DNA of 64,000 bases from JAJDZL01 sp965221175 (GTDB lineage: Bacteria; Pseudomonadota; Gammaproteobacteria; Arenicellales; JAJDZL01): contig OZ244867.1 of assembly GCA_965221175.1 (NCBI GenBank), positions 1,364,001 to 1,428,000 on the forward strand, read 5' to 3'. Positions 55,449 to 64,000 of this stretch are shown here, piece after piece. How positions within the stretch are numbered: the stretch's first letter is position 1; every line of letters begins with the position of its first letter. A program made the position numbers and the translations under genes. Below the pieces are notes generated by a model. It searched no databases, had not been told where the DNA came from, and saw only the letters and a program-made list of their open reading frames with translations.

Positions 55449-55452
55449 ATAA

Positions 55453-55884
55453 ATGGTACTGGAAATTCAACAACTAGCCAAAATGTTGGTATGTGCAGTG
55501 GCAGTATATATACTGTGTGAAATACGGCAACTGACAGATAAGAAAGTCAAGGAGATATTCCGCTCCGGATTGAAGATACTCGACAAGAAGCAACGAGAGT
55601 TTCTAATATATCAGACGGCTTACTATATTCAGGGATGTCACCCGATGAAATACTCGATAAATCGATTGATCAAGCTTGAACAGAATACCTTGAAGGAGGC
55701 AGACAGAATCATGCCAAATTATCAAACTAGCATGGACATATTACGTGAAGATGCGCGCGAAGAAGAACGCGAAAATATTGCTATGGAATTGATTCGCAGA
55801 GGTACGGATATTGACACGATAAGTGAAATTACCCAGCTAAACGCCAAACGCATATCGGAATTGCGAAGTAAAATTATCCTTTGA
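55453..55884 (+). pseudogene. Rpn-family nuclease gene, 3' part
   Basis: 143 residues continuing the gene cut at 52564: helical LVCAVAVYILCEIRQLTDKKVKEIF and the C-terminal MSMDILREDAREEERENIAMELIRRG-like segment (here TSMDILREDAREEE...MELIRRGTDIDTISEIT), typical of Rpn C-termini. The two parts together give about 325 residues, normal for the family. It begins with an ATG by chance; without the missing half it is not expected to be functional. Confidence 0.78.
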
Positions 55885-55891
55885 CTTCACT

Positions 55892-56809
55892 TCATAACTG
55901 ATTATTTTTATCTAACAGAAAATTTCGTGCCTTCCATGCCTGTGCACTGGAAGCAAATATTGCTTTGGGATCATAATCCAGATCACGTATCCAGGAAAGG
56001 AGATATGATTCATGAAGCAATTCACCTCGGATTCCAAATTCTGCACACAGAAAGGCAGAGCCAATTTCTGCAATCATTTCTTCATACGCGTATGCCTTGG
56101 GCTCACCGTCAGTAGGGAAGGCAATACCGCGCCGATTCAGTCGGGACGCATGTCCCGTCCAGTGAGTAAGTTCATGCATCAAGGTGCTGTAATAACCTGC
56201 TGTTGATTTAAAGGCTGCTTTAGGCGGCATCCGAATAAAATCTCTCTTTGGACTGTAGTAAGCATTGTCATTGTCATGTCGAATATTTACTCCGTTTGAA
56301 ATAATGAGATTGTCAGCTGCCTGGTGTAATTTCCAATTGGGAATTTTAGTCTTCATTACAGGGCCAGTGATGATGTCCTGTGGCAGCCCACTACACTGCT
56401 CGACATTGAATAGTGTGAATCCTCTAATCAATTTGATCGTATCCATTTCAGGCTGACCAGAATCATTCATTACATGAAAGCCCCTGAAATCTTTTCTTAC
56501 AACTTCAATATCTCTATATAAAACTGCAACTGTACCTTTTTGCCCGCGGCTAACTTTACCACCTACAGCCGACACTTGATTGAATGTCAGCCATCGATCA
56601 CGCGCAAATCCTCGGGAAGCAGCAGAAATCCAAAGAATCGTTACATTAACTCCAGTGTACTTTCTATCAGTAACGGCGTTAGTGGGTCGATCAGTGTAGG
56701 GAATATCTTCCGACCACGGTTTGATCCAGGGCGGAGCCCCAGTTTTCAGAGCTTCAATAAATTGATCTGTAATTTTTTGGTATAAGCTTTTTGGACTATT
56801 CCGAGCCAT
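55892..56809 (-). CDS. ArdC-like antirestriction protein
   Basis: A 305-residue protein: N-terminal ssDNA-binding domain (DUF1738-type, KTGAPPWIKPW, NAVTDRKYTGVNVTILW, GQKGTVAVLY) and a zincin-like metallopeptidase domain with MHELTHWTGHASRL and the downstream Glu in EEMIAEIGSAFLCAEFG. ArdC-type proteins protect incoming conjugative DNA from restriction. It is opposite in strand to the rest of the ICE genes, consistent with its own control on entry. Confidence 0.88.
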   Translation of the reverse strand: MARNSPKSLYQKITDQFIEALKTGAPPWIKPWSEDIPYTDRPTNAVTDRKYTGVNVTILWISAASRGFARDRWLTFNQVSAVGGKVSRGQKGTVAVLYRDIEVVRKDFRGFHVMNDSGQPEMDTIKLIRGFTLFNVEQCSGLPQDIITGPVMKTKIPNWKLHQAADNLIISNGVNIRHDNDNAYYSPKRDFIRMPPKAAFKSTAGYYSTLMHELTHWTGHASRLNRRGIAFPTDGEPKAYAYEEMIAEIGSAFLCAEFGIRGELLHESYLLSWIRDLDYDPKAIFASSAQAWKARNFLLDKNNQL

Positions 56810-57580
56810 TTTTCAAACACATTGCTGAATTTGGAATAAATGTAGCAAACCAAAAAACGACCACCACTAGAAAAACAGAATTGAACTGATGGAAATAAGC
56901 TCACTTTCATCTGGTGAGCTGTCGCATTGGGGACCCATACTTTTCCTACAGTGAAGCATTGTGGCTGGCATTGGCTGATCGCTCTATATTGATTGTGCAC
57001 TTTGTCGACATGGTTACTTGAATCAAATCGAAAAGCCCCCACCAGTCTCTAAATCGAGTCACAGTTAACACTAACGTCGTTTGGCGACACACAACACTTT
57101 CTGCACGATGAATAGGCTTGAACTCAGGTCCAAATCTCAATATCGTTCAGTAGCCTACACACTGTCACGGTTACCAAAACCTGTTTCTTGTCTTTTCGAT
57201 ACCTTGATTCCGTTTTCAAGATACCAAGAATTGGCGTAGGGATCACTTCAGACAGGCAGTGGACTGAGCTAAACGAGAAATAACCATTCGACAATTGTCT
57301 TATCTGCTTTATTCCTTGAAACAACTAGTGCTGAAACCACAATTTTTTATATTGAATACGAGTATCCATCCAACGTTCCTACACTAAAACGATGTAATTG
57401 AATTTCTAGCCCGGCTAGTCACTTAAACCGAAAGGTTGAAAGCCAATTTCGTCATTGGCATTGGGAAATATGATTTCCTGATAATTCAAAACAACTTATT
57501 TACACCAATAAAAAAATGAACTACGAGTAGTTCGGAATTAAGTGTTCCATTCTTTATCGAACTGATAGACATTCGGAACT
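56810..57580. other. Long intergenic region before the pilus operon
   Basis: 771 AT-rich bases with no convincing gene; short frames on both strands lack family features and good RBSs. It contains a small palindrome CTAGCC-C-GGCTAG (57406-57418) and the GAACTAC dyad at 57518. It likely holds promoters for ardC and the pil operon, and an oriT could be here, but I see no diagnostic nick site. Confidence 0.45.
57518..57533. promoter_or_regulatory. GAACTAC dyad before the pilus operon
   Basis: GAACTAC-GA-GTAGTTC, 48 bases before pilL. The half-site GAACTAC is the same as in the repeats at 51367-51398. It could be an operator; shared recognition is inference. Confidence 0.4.
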
Positions 57581-58342
57581 ATGAATGTAAATCTGCAAAT
57601 TCTGATTCGTTTAGGACTCATTGTGCTTTGTTCAACAGTGACAGCTTCTTACGCCATCGAAAACCATCGTTCTGATCGCTATACTCTGCACTCACTCATA
57701 GCTAGTCCTAGTCAACAAGATCTGCTCTCAGCTGTCATACAAACCGAGTTTCCATCTCATATTGGCACAGTCGGTTCGGCCGTCGACTATATCCTACTAC
57801 GTTCCGGTTACCGACACATAACAACACCGTCAGCCGTTACGGCTATGTCACTTCCACTGCCACAGTCTCATCGATCTATCGGGCCTCTTGATGTACGCTC
57901 TGCCTTGAGAACAATTGTTGGAGAATCTTGGCAATTACTTGAAGACAACCAACTGAGAGTAGTCTGGTTTCAGCTAGCAGGAGCTCCTCCAGAGCAGGAT
58001 CAGAGATTGGGGTCACCAGCGTTGACTGAAATTATCGAGGCGACTCAACCAAATTTTCCGAGTTCTATCGAAACGGATCAATTACTTGAATGGAAGCTCG
58101 AGAATTCTCGAACTCTTCGCGAGAACTTTGAGATTTGGGCACGAATAGCAAACTGGTCGCTCGAATGGAATAGCCGACATGACTACGAAATTTCGCACTC
58201 CACAACTTTTCGAGGCACATTGAAGAATGCAGTGCAAAGTGTACTTGAGCACTATCGAAGAGCTCCGATACCCCTTTCAGCTACATTTTTCACTGGCAAT
58301 TCTGTTCTTCTAATTCAACCTCGATCGCAAGTTGGCAAGTAA
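57581..58342 (+). CDS. pilL: PilL-like type IVb pilus protein (ICE)
   Basis: A 253-residue exported protein: signal peptide about residues 1-25 (LILIRLGLIVLCSTVTASYA-like), then a PilL N-terminal-type domain with GTVGSAVDYILLRSGYRHI and DVRSALRTIVGESWQL. The C-terminal half has a TcpQ-like segment (WSLEWNSRHDYEI). PFGI-1 ICEs begin the thin-pilus operon with this gene. It overlaps the long frame of the secretin gene by 11 bases. Confidence 0.75.
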   Translation: MNVNLQILIRLGLIVLCSTVTASYAIENHRSDRYTLHSLIASPSQQDLLSAVIQTEFPSHIGTVGSAVDYILLRSGYRHITTPSAVTAMSLPLPQSHRSIGPLDVRSALRTIVGESWQLLEDNQLRVVWFQLAGAPPEQDQRLGSPALTEIIEATQPNFPSSIETDQLLEWKLENSRTLRENFEIWARIANWSLEWNSRHDYEISHSTTFRGTLKNAVQSVLEHYRRAPIPLSATFFTGNSVLLIQPRSQVGK

Positions 58343-58523
58343 TTTAAAAAAGAAACTTACATGCAATATTCCCTACACACCAGGTTCAAGCTCGATGTTA
58401 ATGGTTATGACTAATGTAATTACAACCCTGTCCAGTAGCTCTGACACTAGAAACAAAAGTTTACCTTCAGTTCCACTCGTCGTTCCGAAAAAAAGTCCAC
58501 TGGCTCAACTAGTAGCGAGAACC

Positions 58524-60083
58524 ATGCGAATTCCCCCAGTTTCACTTCTCTTTTGTATTACTTCCTTCTCATTTTTGACGTTGTACGGGTGTAACCTGCC
58601 ATCTTGGATAAATGCGCGATCAGAAAATTTGACCAACAAGGTTGAATCTGCACTAGTAAGGTCATCAAATGGAAATCGAACACCTCTACTAAATTTAGCT
58701 CTGACAAAGGAATCTTTAGGTTCCTGGCTCGGTACCCATGTACCAATCCGTACGCTCGAAGCTCCGAAAATTATTCCAGAAGCACTTTTGCCAATCATCG
58801 ACATAACTTATGTTGAACCGGTATCTTTGAACGAAATCAGCCGGCTTATTGCATCGAAAACCGGCATTTCAATCAGTGTCGACCCAGACATACAATCCAC
58901 CACGCTCACTAATCTGAATTTCAGCGGCCCGGCATCCGCAGCACTCGACTATCTAGCCAGCCAATTGGGCTTTAGCTGGCGTGTTCGAAATTCCACGGTC
59001 GAGATATTTCACACCGATCTGGAAACCTGGGTCATCTACACTCCAATAGTCAGTTCCCAGTGGAAAGCATCGGTGGGTCTATCTGGTTCGGTGCAAGGCG
59101 GTGGTGGTGGTTCTGATCTGCAAGCACGGGATCAGGTGGTGGTCTCGATGGATACTGCTGAGTTCTGGTCACAGCTGGAGACGACCATCACCGGATTGCT
59201 GTCATCCGCCGGTCGTTTGACGCTCAACCGCCAGTCCGGAGAACTCACAGTGATCGACACACCCCGCTCACTCATGCGCGTTGATGAGTGGATTATCGGC
59301 AAGAACCAAGAGCTTGCAACTCAAGTGGTTGTGTATGTGGATCTGTATGAGATCGAACGTAACGAAGATGCAATCTCAGGCTTTAACTTTCAGGGCATTG
59401 TCCAGGAAGCACTTGGCTCCAGTGCAGCAGCGATCGAATTCGACAGCGATGACACCGGCGCTCTGTTCGGACTACGCTTAACTCATTCACCGCAAAATGT
59501 CATCGACCAAACCGATATCTCGCTGATATTGCGCAAAGCATCCGGAGACGGTCACGTCGCAAAACTGACCTCGACTGTCCTGCGTGGAATGAACGGACAT
59601 CCTGTACCGGTATTCTTCGGTGACGAGACCTCCTATCTTCAGCGTCGAGACGTGGTTACTGACGAGGGATTGACGACGGTGCGACTAGTGCCTGGAAAAC
59701 TCCAAGACGGCATTGCGCTGAACATGATCCCTCGAGTCCTACCGAACACTGATCGCCTGCTACTCAACATTACAGTGCGAACGACTCGGATCAAGGGAAT
59801 CAGTCGCTTCCCTGCGGATGCCGGACCCAATGACCCGGTAATCCAGTTGCCAGATCTGGAATCACGCTCGGTATTACTGCCGGTGATGCTACGATCAGGC
59901 GAAACACTATTTGTAGCAGGACTAGACACCGCCCGCACTACCGGCAGTCATTCCAACGGAATTTTTTCTAAGGAATCGAAAACGCAAAACCGCCGTGCGA
60001 GCCTGGTGTTACTGATCACGCCGCACATCATTCACCCGCCGCTCGAGATAGCCGGCTTCAAAAAGCCGAGGCGCTTCAGATGA
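58524..60083 (+). CDS. pilN: PilN-type secretin lipoprotein of the IVb thin pilus
   Basis: A 519-residue outer-membrane secretin. ATG 58524 gives a clean lipoprotein signal (MRIPPVSLLFC...LTLYGC, lipobox Cys). The frame is open from TTG 58332 and has ATG 58395 as another start. N-domains precede a Gly-rich insertion (GSVQGGGGGSD) and the secretin core ending in SLVLLITPHIIHPP. It forms the pilus exit channel. DNA composition becomes clearly more GC-rich from about 58.9-59.0 kb inside this gene. Confidence 0.88.
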   Translation: MRIPPVSLLFCITSFSFLTLYGCNLPSWINARSENLTNKVESALVRSSNGNRTPLLNLALTKESLGSWLGTHVPIRTLEAPKIIPEALLPIIDITYVEPVSLNEISRLIASKTGISISVDPDIQSTTLTNLNFSGPASAALDYLASQLGFSWRVRNSTVEIFHTDLETWVIYTPIVSSQWKASVGLSGSVQGGGGGSDLQARDQVVVSMDTAEFWSQLETTITGLLSSAGRLTLNRQSGELTVIDTPRSLMRVDEWIIGKNQELATQVVVYVDLYEIERNEDAISGFNFQGIVQEALGSSAAAIEFDSDDTGALFGLRLTHSPQNVIDQTDISLILRKASGDGHVAKLTSTVLRGMNGHPVPVFFGDETSYLQRRDVVTDEGLTTVRLVPGKLQDGIALNMIPRVLPNTDRLLLNITVRTTRIKGISRFPADAGPNDPVIQLPDLESRSVLLPVMLRSGETLFVAGLDTARTTGSHSNGIFSKESKTQNRRASLVLLITPHIIHPPLEIAGFKKPRRFR

Positions 60084-61309
60084 GTGCACATCTCATCGCA
60101 GGCAGGAAGCTGGCAGCAGGGCTGACCTGGCTTGTGCCCGGTACGCTTCCTACTACGTCAAGCGAAGCACGCAAGGCACGCGAGCTCCAAAAAATCAAAC
60201 CGGTACCGCTCGGCTATGCAGAGCTTGAGACGCCTGCCGGCACACAGACCGGTGCAACGGTCGACCCGACCGACATCGGGCTGGAGAGTTCCGCCGCCTG
60301 GCTAGCGCTGGCACAATCGTCTGCTGTTTTGATTGAGAAACTGGATTCCGATCAATACTGGTTGTGCGCAGTAGAAGACGGCGCTGTGTTCCCAGCCGGT
60401 GACATCATCGGCGATAAGGACCTGATTGCGTCACGGTTGGATGAAATTCGTCTCGACATTGAAGGCACAAACATTCGACTGTATGAAAAAACCGGCCTGT
60501 TTGTACTCGACGACTGCGAGCCGTTAAATCTTTCCGATCTGATCGCAGATATTGAGCCGCAGGGTGACATCAGTTGTCGACTGATTCGCACCCGCAATCT
60601 CAGAAAACCGCTGTTGACGAGTATTACGGCAGTGCTCATTGCGATCAGCGGATACGGTGCCTGGAATTACTATCAGAAATTGACGGACGATAGCAGCGAA
60701 ACCGACCGAATACGCCTCGCCGCTCGACAGGCGCAATTAGTCGAGACAGAAAAGATGCTGTTGAAGGAGAATCTGTCGCAGAACGCTTCGGCTTTGCTGG
60801 CCACCCTCGCCGACACGGTCTATAGCCGCCCGCTTCGAGCTGCTGGCTGGCATACCGACTCCTACGAATGGAACAAAGATTCGGTGACTGCAACCTGGCG
60901 GCGAGCCCACGGTAGCATTGCCGATATCTCCGAACACTTGGAATCACGTGATCATCATCTCGATGAGGGGTCCGGAACCGTGATTGAACGTTTCGAGTTT
61001 CCAGCGCATGAAATTGCCGAGCTGCCGCCCATTGAGGAATACTTGGGCGGGCCGCACCAGCGCCATCAACTGCTGGACATACTGGCCAGACTACCAGGCA
61101 AGTGGACGCTGAGTCCGCCGCAATCCAACGGCAAAGGCTATCTTGTACAGCGTTCTGAACTACGTGGCTCCAGTGAGCGGTTACAGGATGTTATTACGGT
61201 TGCGCGCGCACTTTCAAAGTTGCCGGTACGTATTACCAGATTGAAGTTCCAGCTTGGCAACTCGTACGAATGGGAAATGGAGGGAGACTACTATGGAAAA
61301 CATGAGTAG
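60080..61309 (+). CDS. pilO: PilO-type pilus accessory protein
   Basis: A 409-residue protein, ATGA-overlapping pilN. It has an N-terminal cytoplasmic domain, one membrane span (LLTSITAVLIAISGYGAWNYY, about residue 178-198) and a periplasmic C-terminal domain. This matches PilO2/pilin-accessory proteins of R64-type pili, which bridge the inner-membrane platform and the secretin. Confidence 0.82.
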   Translation: MSAHLIAGRKLAAGLTWLVPGTLPTTSSEARKARELQKIKPVPLGYAELETPAGTQTGATVDPTDIGLESSAAWLALAQSSAVLIEKLDSDQYWLCAVEDGAVFPAGDIIGDKDLIASRLDEIRLDIEGTNIRLYEKTGLFVLDDCEPLNLSDLIADIEPQGDISCRLIRTRNLRKPLLTSITAVLIAISGYGAWNYYQKLTDDSSETDRIRLAARQAQLVETEKMLLKENLSQNASALLATLADTVYSRPLRAAGWHTDSYEWNKDSVTATWRRAHGSIADISEHLESRDHHLDEGSGTVIERFEFPAHEIAELPPIEEYLGGPHQRHQLLDILARLPGKWTLSPPQSNGKGYLVQRSELRGSSERLQDVITVARALSKLPVRITRLKFQLGNSYEWEMEGDYYGKHE

Positions 61310-61829
61310 AGCTACTGTACTCATAATGTCCCTCGTTCTGCTTGAAGTGGCTCATAGTGCTGATGTCGGCCAATTGCCCCCGCCGTGCCGTCAGTACACC
61401 AGTACAGTGGCACTGATCGACTGCCTGCAGAGTCAGCAGGAAATTTTGCAACAGGTGGTCAAGTACTACGACCTAGCAGCTAAGCTCGCCGCTTTACAGG
61501 ATCAGATACAGTCAAAGCCACCAGCTTCCGACATACCAGACCTGGAATCGTCGCAAGCGCAAAGCGACCCAGTGATTGAGCGCGTCAACTGGTTCGACCA
61601 GCAACTTGAAGTGTATGCAGTCGTCGGCACACCGCAAGAACTGACAGCGCACGCCCGTCTGGAAGGCCGAGAGTACCGCCTGCGTGAAGGCGATTCATTT
61701 CGCCTGGCGCGAGTAACCAAAGTTCATCCCAGAGGTGTTGATCTGTTGGTATCTGGACACGAAATCTCGATCGGTCTGTCCGGACAGACGGCTCGGCTCG
61801 TTAAGGCAGCAGTCGATGTCCGAAAGTAG
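61293..61829 (+). CDS. pilP: PilP-type pilus biogenesis protein
   Basis: A 178-residue exported protein. ATG 61293 with GGAGGGAG upstream is within the end of pilO. A signal peptide (to about residue 23, HSAD) is followed by a helical region and a C-terminal PilP fold (WFDQQLEVYAVVG, YRLREGDSFRLARVTKVHPRGVDLLVSGHEISIGL). PilP links the inner-membrane complex to the secretin. Confidence 0.84.
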   Translation: MENMSRATVLIMSLVLLEVAHSADVGQLPPPCRQYTSTVALIDCLQSQQEILQQVVKYYDLAAKLAALQDQIQSKPPASDIPDLESSQAQSDPVIERVNWFDQQLEVYAVVGTPQELTAHARLEGREYRLREGDSFRLARVTKVHPRGVDLLVSGHEISIGLSGQTARLVKAAVDVRK

Positions 61830-63489
61830 CGTCCCGCCCTACAAGCTTGTACTGACTGGCGGCCCCGAATCGATGGTGCCGATTGAAGAGTCCGAGCACG
61901 CTTACATTGCCGCCATCTCCGAAGACGATCCGCCGTCAAGCGCCCACATTCTGTTTACCTCCCTGCAGTTTCCGGCTCGCCTCAAGGCGCAGCTGCGGGA
62001 AAACCTGAAGCGGCAGAACATCCCAGTCATCAATCAGATCGAAGTCACCCCGGCTGAACTGGAGCAGATATACTCCAACACCAATTCTTTCGTCCAGACA
62101 TTGCCGTCAGACCTGAACTACGAACGCGCACTGGACTCGATTCGTGTACTGCTGGCACGGGCCGTGTCCAATGATGCATCAGATATTCACATCGTTCGCC
62201 GCCAGCGAACTGCATTGGTCAGTTTCCGGGTCGATGGGCAGATTGTCCCGTACGCTGAATGGTCTGAGCACACCGCTGATCAAACCTGCCGTTTCATCTA
62301 TGAAGTGATGGGCTACGATCAGGAGGTTACTTGGAATCGCCACGAACCGCAAGATGCAGTGGTAGACACACGATTGGTGAATGGTCGCCGCATACGGGTT
62401 CGAGTCGGCACCATTCCGGCATCGCCGGACGGTTACGACATGGTGCTACGAATACTGCCCGGCAGCGGCGACACCCTGCATCTGTCTGAGCTCGGATACG
62501 ATGCTCACCAAGTGCAGGCGATTCACAAGCTGACGCGGCGCCCATCGGGACTGGCGGTCATGGCTGGCGGCGTCGGTAGCGGTAAGAGTACGGCAATTGT
62601 CGGCATGTTGCTCGAAGAGTTGAAGACGCACGAATCGCGGCTCCGAATCATTACAGTAGAAGACCCGCCTGAACGGGTGATTCCTGGAGCCACTCAGGTG
62701 CCGGTAGTGCGCAAACGCGGTACCGCAGCAGGTGATGAGTTCTCATTCGCAATTCGAGGTGCGCTGCGCTGTGATCCCGACACCCTGATGGTCGGCGAAA
62801 TACGCGATCTGCAGTCCGCAGTTCTGACCATCAAGTTTGCCCAGTCCGGACATCGAGTTTACACGACAGTTCATGCATCGACGGCGATCGGCATCGTCGG
62901 TCGATTGATCGGACTCGGCGTCGACCCTTCGCTATTATGCACGCCGGACGTTCTCAAAGGACTGATCTACCAGACTTTGGTGCCGCTGCTGTGCTCAAGT
63001 TGCAAAATCACCACCCAGGAATGGTTGGCAGAAAACCATGTCGACAAGCCCCGTCGACGCGAATTAGCTGAACGAGTTTCCAATGCGCTAGGCATCCGTG
63101 GACTAGATGTACGCAAAGTCGCCTATCGTTCGGCTGGCGGTTGTAAAAACTGCGCCAGCAGCGGTGTCATCGGCCGCACGTTGATGGCAGAAATTGCGCT
63201 GCCAGATGACGAGATGCTCTCGCAGTTGCGTGTCGGCAACTATACTGCCGCCCACCGTCACTGGCTCGAACACTTAAACGGCCAACCGGTTACTGAACAC
63301 GGCATAAGACTATTGGCCAATGGAATCGCGTCACCGCCCGACGTGGAATGGCGCATCGGGCCACTATCTGAACTGTTATCACTAGCAACAGCCAATCACT
63401 CGAATGGCATTGAAGATCCGGCTCAGGCTGCCCGCTCAGTTGAAATTGGCACCCCTGAATCTATGGTGCTGGAGCGAGTGCATGTTTGA
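61816..63489 (+). CDS. pilQ: PilQ-type pilus assembly ATPase
   Basis: A 557-residue GspE/PilB-family ATPase from ATG 61816 (MSESSVPPYK). Walker A is GGVGSGKST, the Asp box is in VEDPPERVIPG, Walker B is TLMVGEIRDLQSA, and the His box is TTVHAST. A CSSCK/CKNC tetracysteine zinc motif lies near the C-terminus. It powers assembly of the conjugative thin pilus. Confidence 0.93.
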   Translation: MSESSVPPYKLVLTGGPESMVPIEESEHAYIAAISEDDPPSSAHILFTSLQFPARLKAQLRENLKRQNIPVINQIEVTPAELEQIYSNTNSFVQTLPSDLNYERALDSIRVLLARAVSNDASDIHIVRRQRTALVSFRVDGQIVPYAEWSEHTADQTCRFIYEVMGYDQEVTWNRHEPQDAVVDTRLVNGRRIRVRVGTIPASPDGYDMVLRILPGSGDTLHLSELGYDAHQVQAIHKLTRRPSGLAVMAGGVGSGKSTAIVGMLLEELKTHESRLRIITVEDPPERVIPGATQVPVVRKRGTAAGDEFSFAIRGALRCDPDTLMVGEIRDLQSAVLTIKFAQSGHRVYTTVHASTAIGIVGRLIGLGVDPSLLCTPDVLKGLIYQTLVPLLCSSCKITTQEWLAENHVDKPRRRELAERVSNALGIRGLDVRKVAYRSAGGCKNCASSGVIGRTLMAEIALPDDEMLSQLRVGNYTAAHRHWLEHLNGQPVTEHGIRLLANGIASPPDVEWRIGPLSELLSLATANHSNGIEDPAQAARSVEIGTPESMVLERVHV

Positions 63490-64000
63490 ATTAATCCGCA
63501 ACCGCATTCACCGTACTCGGTTCAGTATCGCCTCGGGTGCCCGCGCCAGACTGTGGCAGCGCATCGGCTCACTCACCAGCTCAGGAGTGCCCATTACGGC
63601 GGCCGTGGAGTTTCTGCATCAAAGCAATCGCTCAGGTGTCGCTGCACGATTTATTGAACATCAGCGCTTGACTATGCGCACCAGCGGATTTTCCGCCGCT
63701 GCCAAGGGCTGGGTGCCGCAAGAAGAACTCATCATCATTGAAGTTACGCAGGAACGGAACATTGCTGACGGCTTCGAGCAAGCTGCACGCATCGCTTCGG
63801 TGCGCTCGCGTCTTCGCCACACACTGATTTCAGGCTTGGCATATCCGACCATCTTGCTGTTTGGCGGAGGTGCCGTGATCGCTGTCTTGCCAGGCTATGC
63901 ATTGAATGTCATGATCGAAATTATGGATACATCCAAGTGGCCGCCAGTGTCGCGCAGCGTGCTGGTGTTTTCCGAATTCATATCGAACTGGGGATTACCA
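63482..64000 (+). CDS. pilR: PilR-type inner-membrane platform protein, N-terminal part
   Basis: Open from ATG 63482, overlapping the pilQ stop, to the window edge (173 codons). It shows the T2SSF fold start: LWQRIGSLTSSGVPITAAVEFL and RLRHTLISGLAYPTILLFGGGAVIAVLPGYA (first membrane span). It is the GspF/PilC homologue of the pilus machine. The rest of the gene, and expected pilS, pilT and pilV, lie beyond the window. Confidence 0.88.
   Translation, partial: MFELIRNRIHRTRFSIASGARARLWQRIGSLTSSGVPITAAVEFLHQSNRSGVAARFIEHQRLTMRTSGFSAAAKGWVPQEELIIIEVTQERNIADGFEQAARIASVRSRLRHTLISGLAYPTILLFGGGAVIAVLPGYALNVMIEIMDTSKWPPVSRSVLVFSEFISNWGLP

Larger units (their letters stand above)
52565..55452 (-). mobile_element. 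IS110-family element interrupted by an IS3-family element
   Basis: Between the two halves of the rpn gene lies an IS110-type transposase on the minus strand, split in two by an IS3 element (53532-54820). Removing IS3 leaves about 1.6 kb, normal for IS110. As usual for this family there are no clear terminal inverted repeats or target duplication, so the ends are set by the rpn coding breaks and are accurate to perhaps 20 bases. Confidence 0.75.

Noticed and set aside
56746..57042. Minus-strand frame of 98 codons upstream of ardC
   Set aside because: It overlaps the start of ardC in another frame, lacks an RBS, and its composition looks non-coding.

Overview
The window looks like the chromosome of a sulfur-oxidising, aromatic-degrading proteobacterium, probably a gammaproteobacterium, of moderate GC content. 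This rests on gene content: an sHdr sulfur-oxidation locus, a benzoyl-CoA epoxidation (box) pathway, a pst/phoU locus, and the head of a PFGI-1/SPI-7-class integrative conjugative element (ICE). The taxonomic placement is inference. I see no rRNA, tRNA or CRISPR array.

Left part (1-12.5 kb). A truncated YeeE/YedE sulfur-transport gene, a squalene/phytoene-synthase-family gene, one insertion sequence (DDE transposase) and ispH lead into a compact sHdr operon: a GATase-like pseudoenzyme, then dsrE, hdrC1, hdrB1, hdrA, a conserved hypothetical, hdrC2, hdrB2, a small helical protein, lbpA and tusA. DsrE and TusA should carry persulfide sulfur to the Hdr-like complex, and LbpA carries the lipoate on which it acts. 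A basic/polar amino-acid ABC transporter follows on the opposite strand (12.6-15.8 kb).

Aromatic region (16-29.4 kb). A FadJ-like hydratase/dehydrogenase, boxB, boxC, an alpha/beta hydrolase, a benzoate-CoA ligase, a 3-hydroxybenzoate-6-hydroxylase-like flavoprotein preceded by a 36-codon small ORF, and a beta-ketoadipyl-CoA-type thiolase. Together they can take benzoate through benzoyl-CoA and its 2,3-epoxide to succinyl-CoA and acetyl-CoA. boxA and the semialdehyde dehydrogenase are not in the window. A SUMF1-like protein and a frameshifted NYN nuclease gene are scattered between them.

Phosphate region (29.5-35.5 kb). pstB, pstA, pstC and pstS on the minus strand, phoU divergent, with a terminator-like hairpin between pstS and pstC.

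Region 36.4-44.3 kb is a single same-strand array of nine genes: a cytoplasmic-type molybdopterin oxidoreductase, a four-cluster ferredoxin subunit, a UroD-family methyltransferase, a corrinoid protein, a NarI/DsrM-like cytochrome b, a kinase-like/cold-shock fusion, a small unknown, a CDGSH iron-sulfur protein and another small unknown. I know no described system with this composition. It is my main candidate for a new system, perhaps a methyl-transfer pathway coupled to a membrane quinone redox module. A 2OG-Fe(II) oxygenase-like gene, a carboxymuconolactone-decarboxylase-like gene and metZ follow.

Right part (about 47-64 kb). The ICE head: parA, parB, a DUF2857 gene, a STY4528-type replication gene, an ardC-like gene and an R64-type IVb pilus operon (pilL-N-O-P-Q-R, running off the edge). 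Several DNA-level signals sit here: three TCAGTTG half-sites before parA, repeated GCACC-N5-GGTGC palindromes inside parB, two inverted pairs of TGAACYACGG plus an (AGT)15 tract inside the replication gene, and a GAACTAC palindrome before the pilus operon. An Rpn-type nuclease gene is split by an IS110-family element that is itself split by an IS3-family element; the IS110 leader may encode a bridge RNA.
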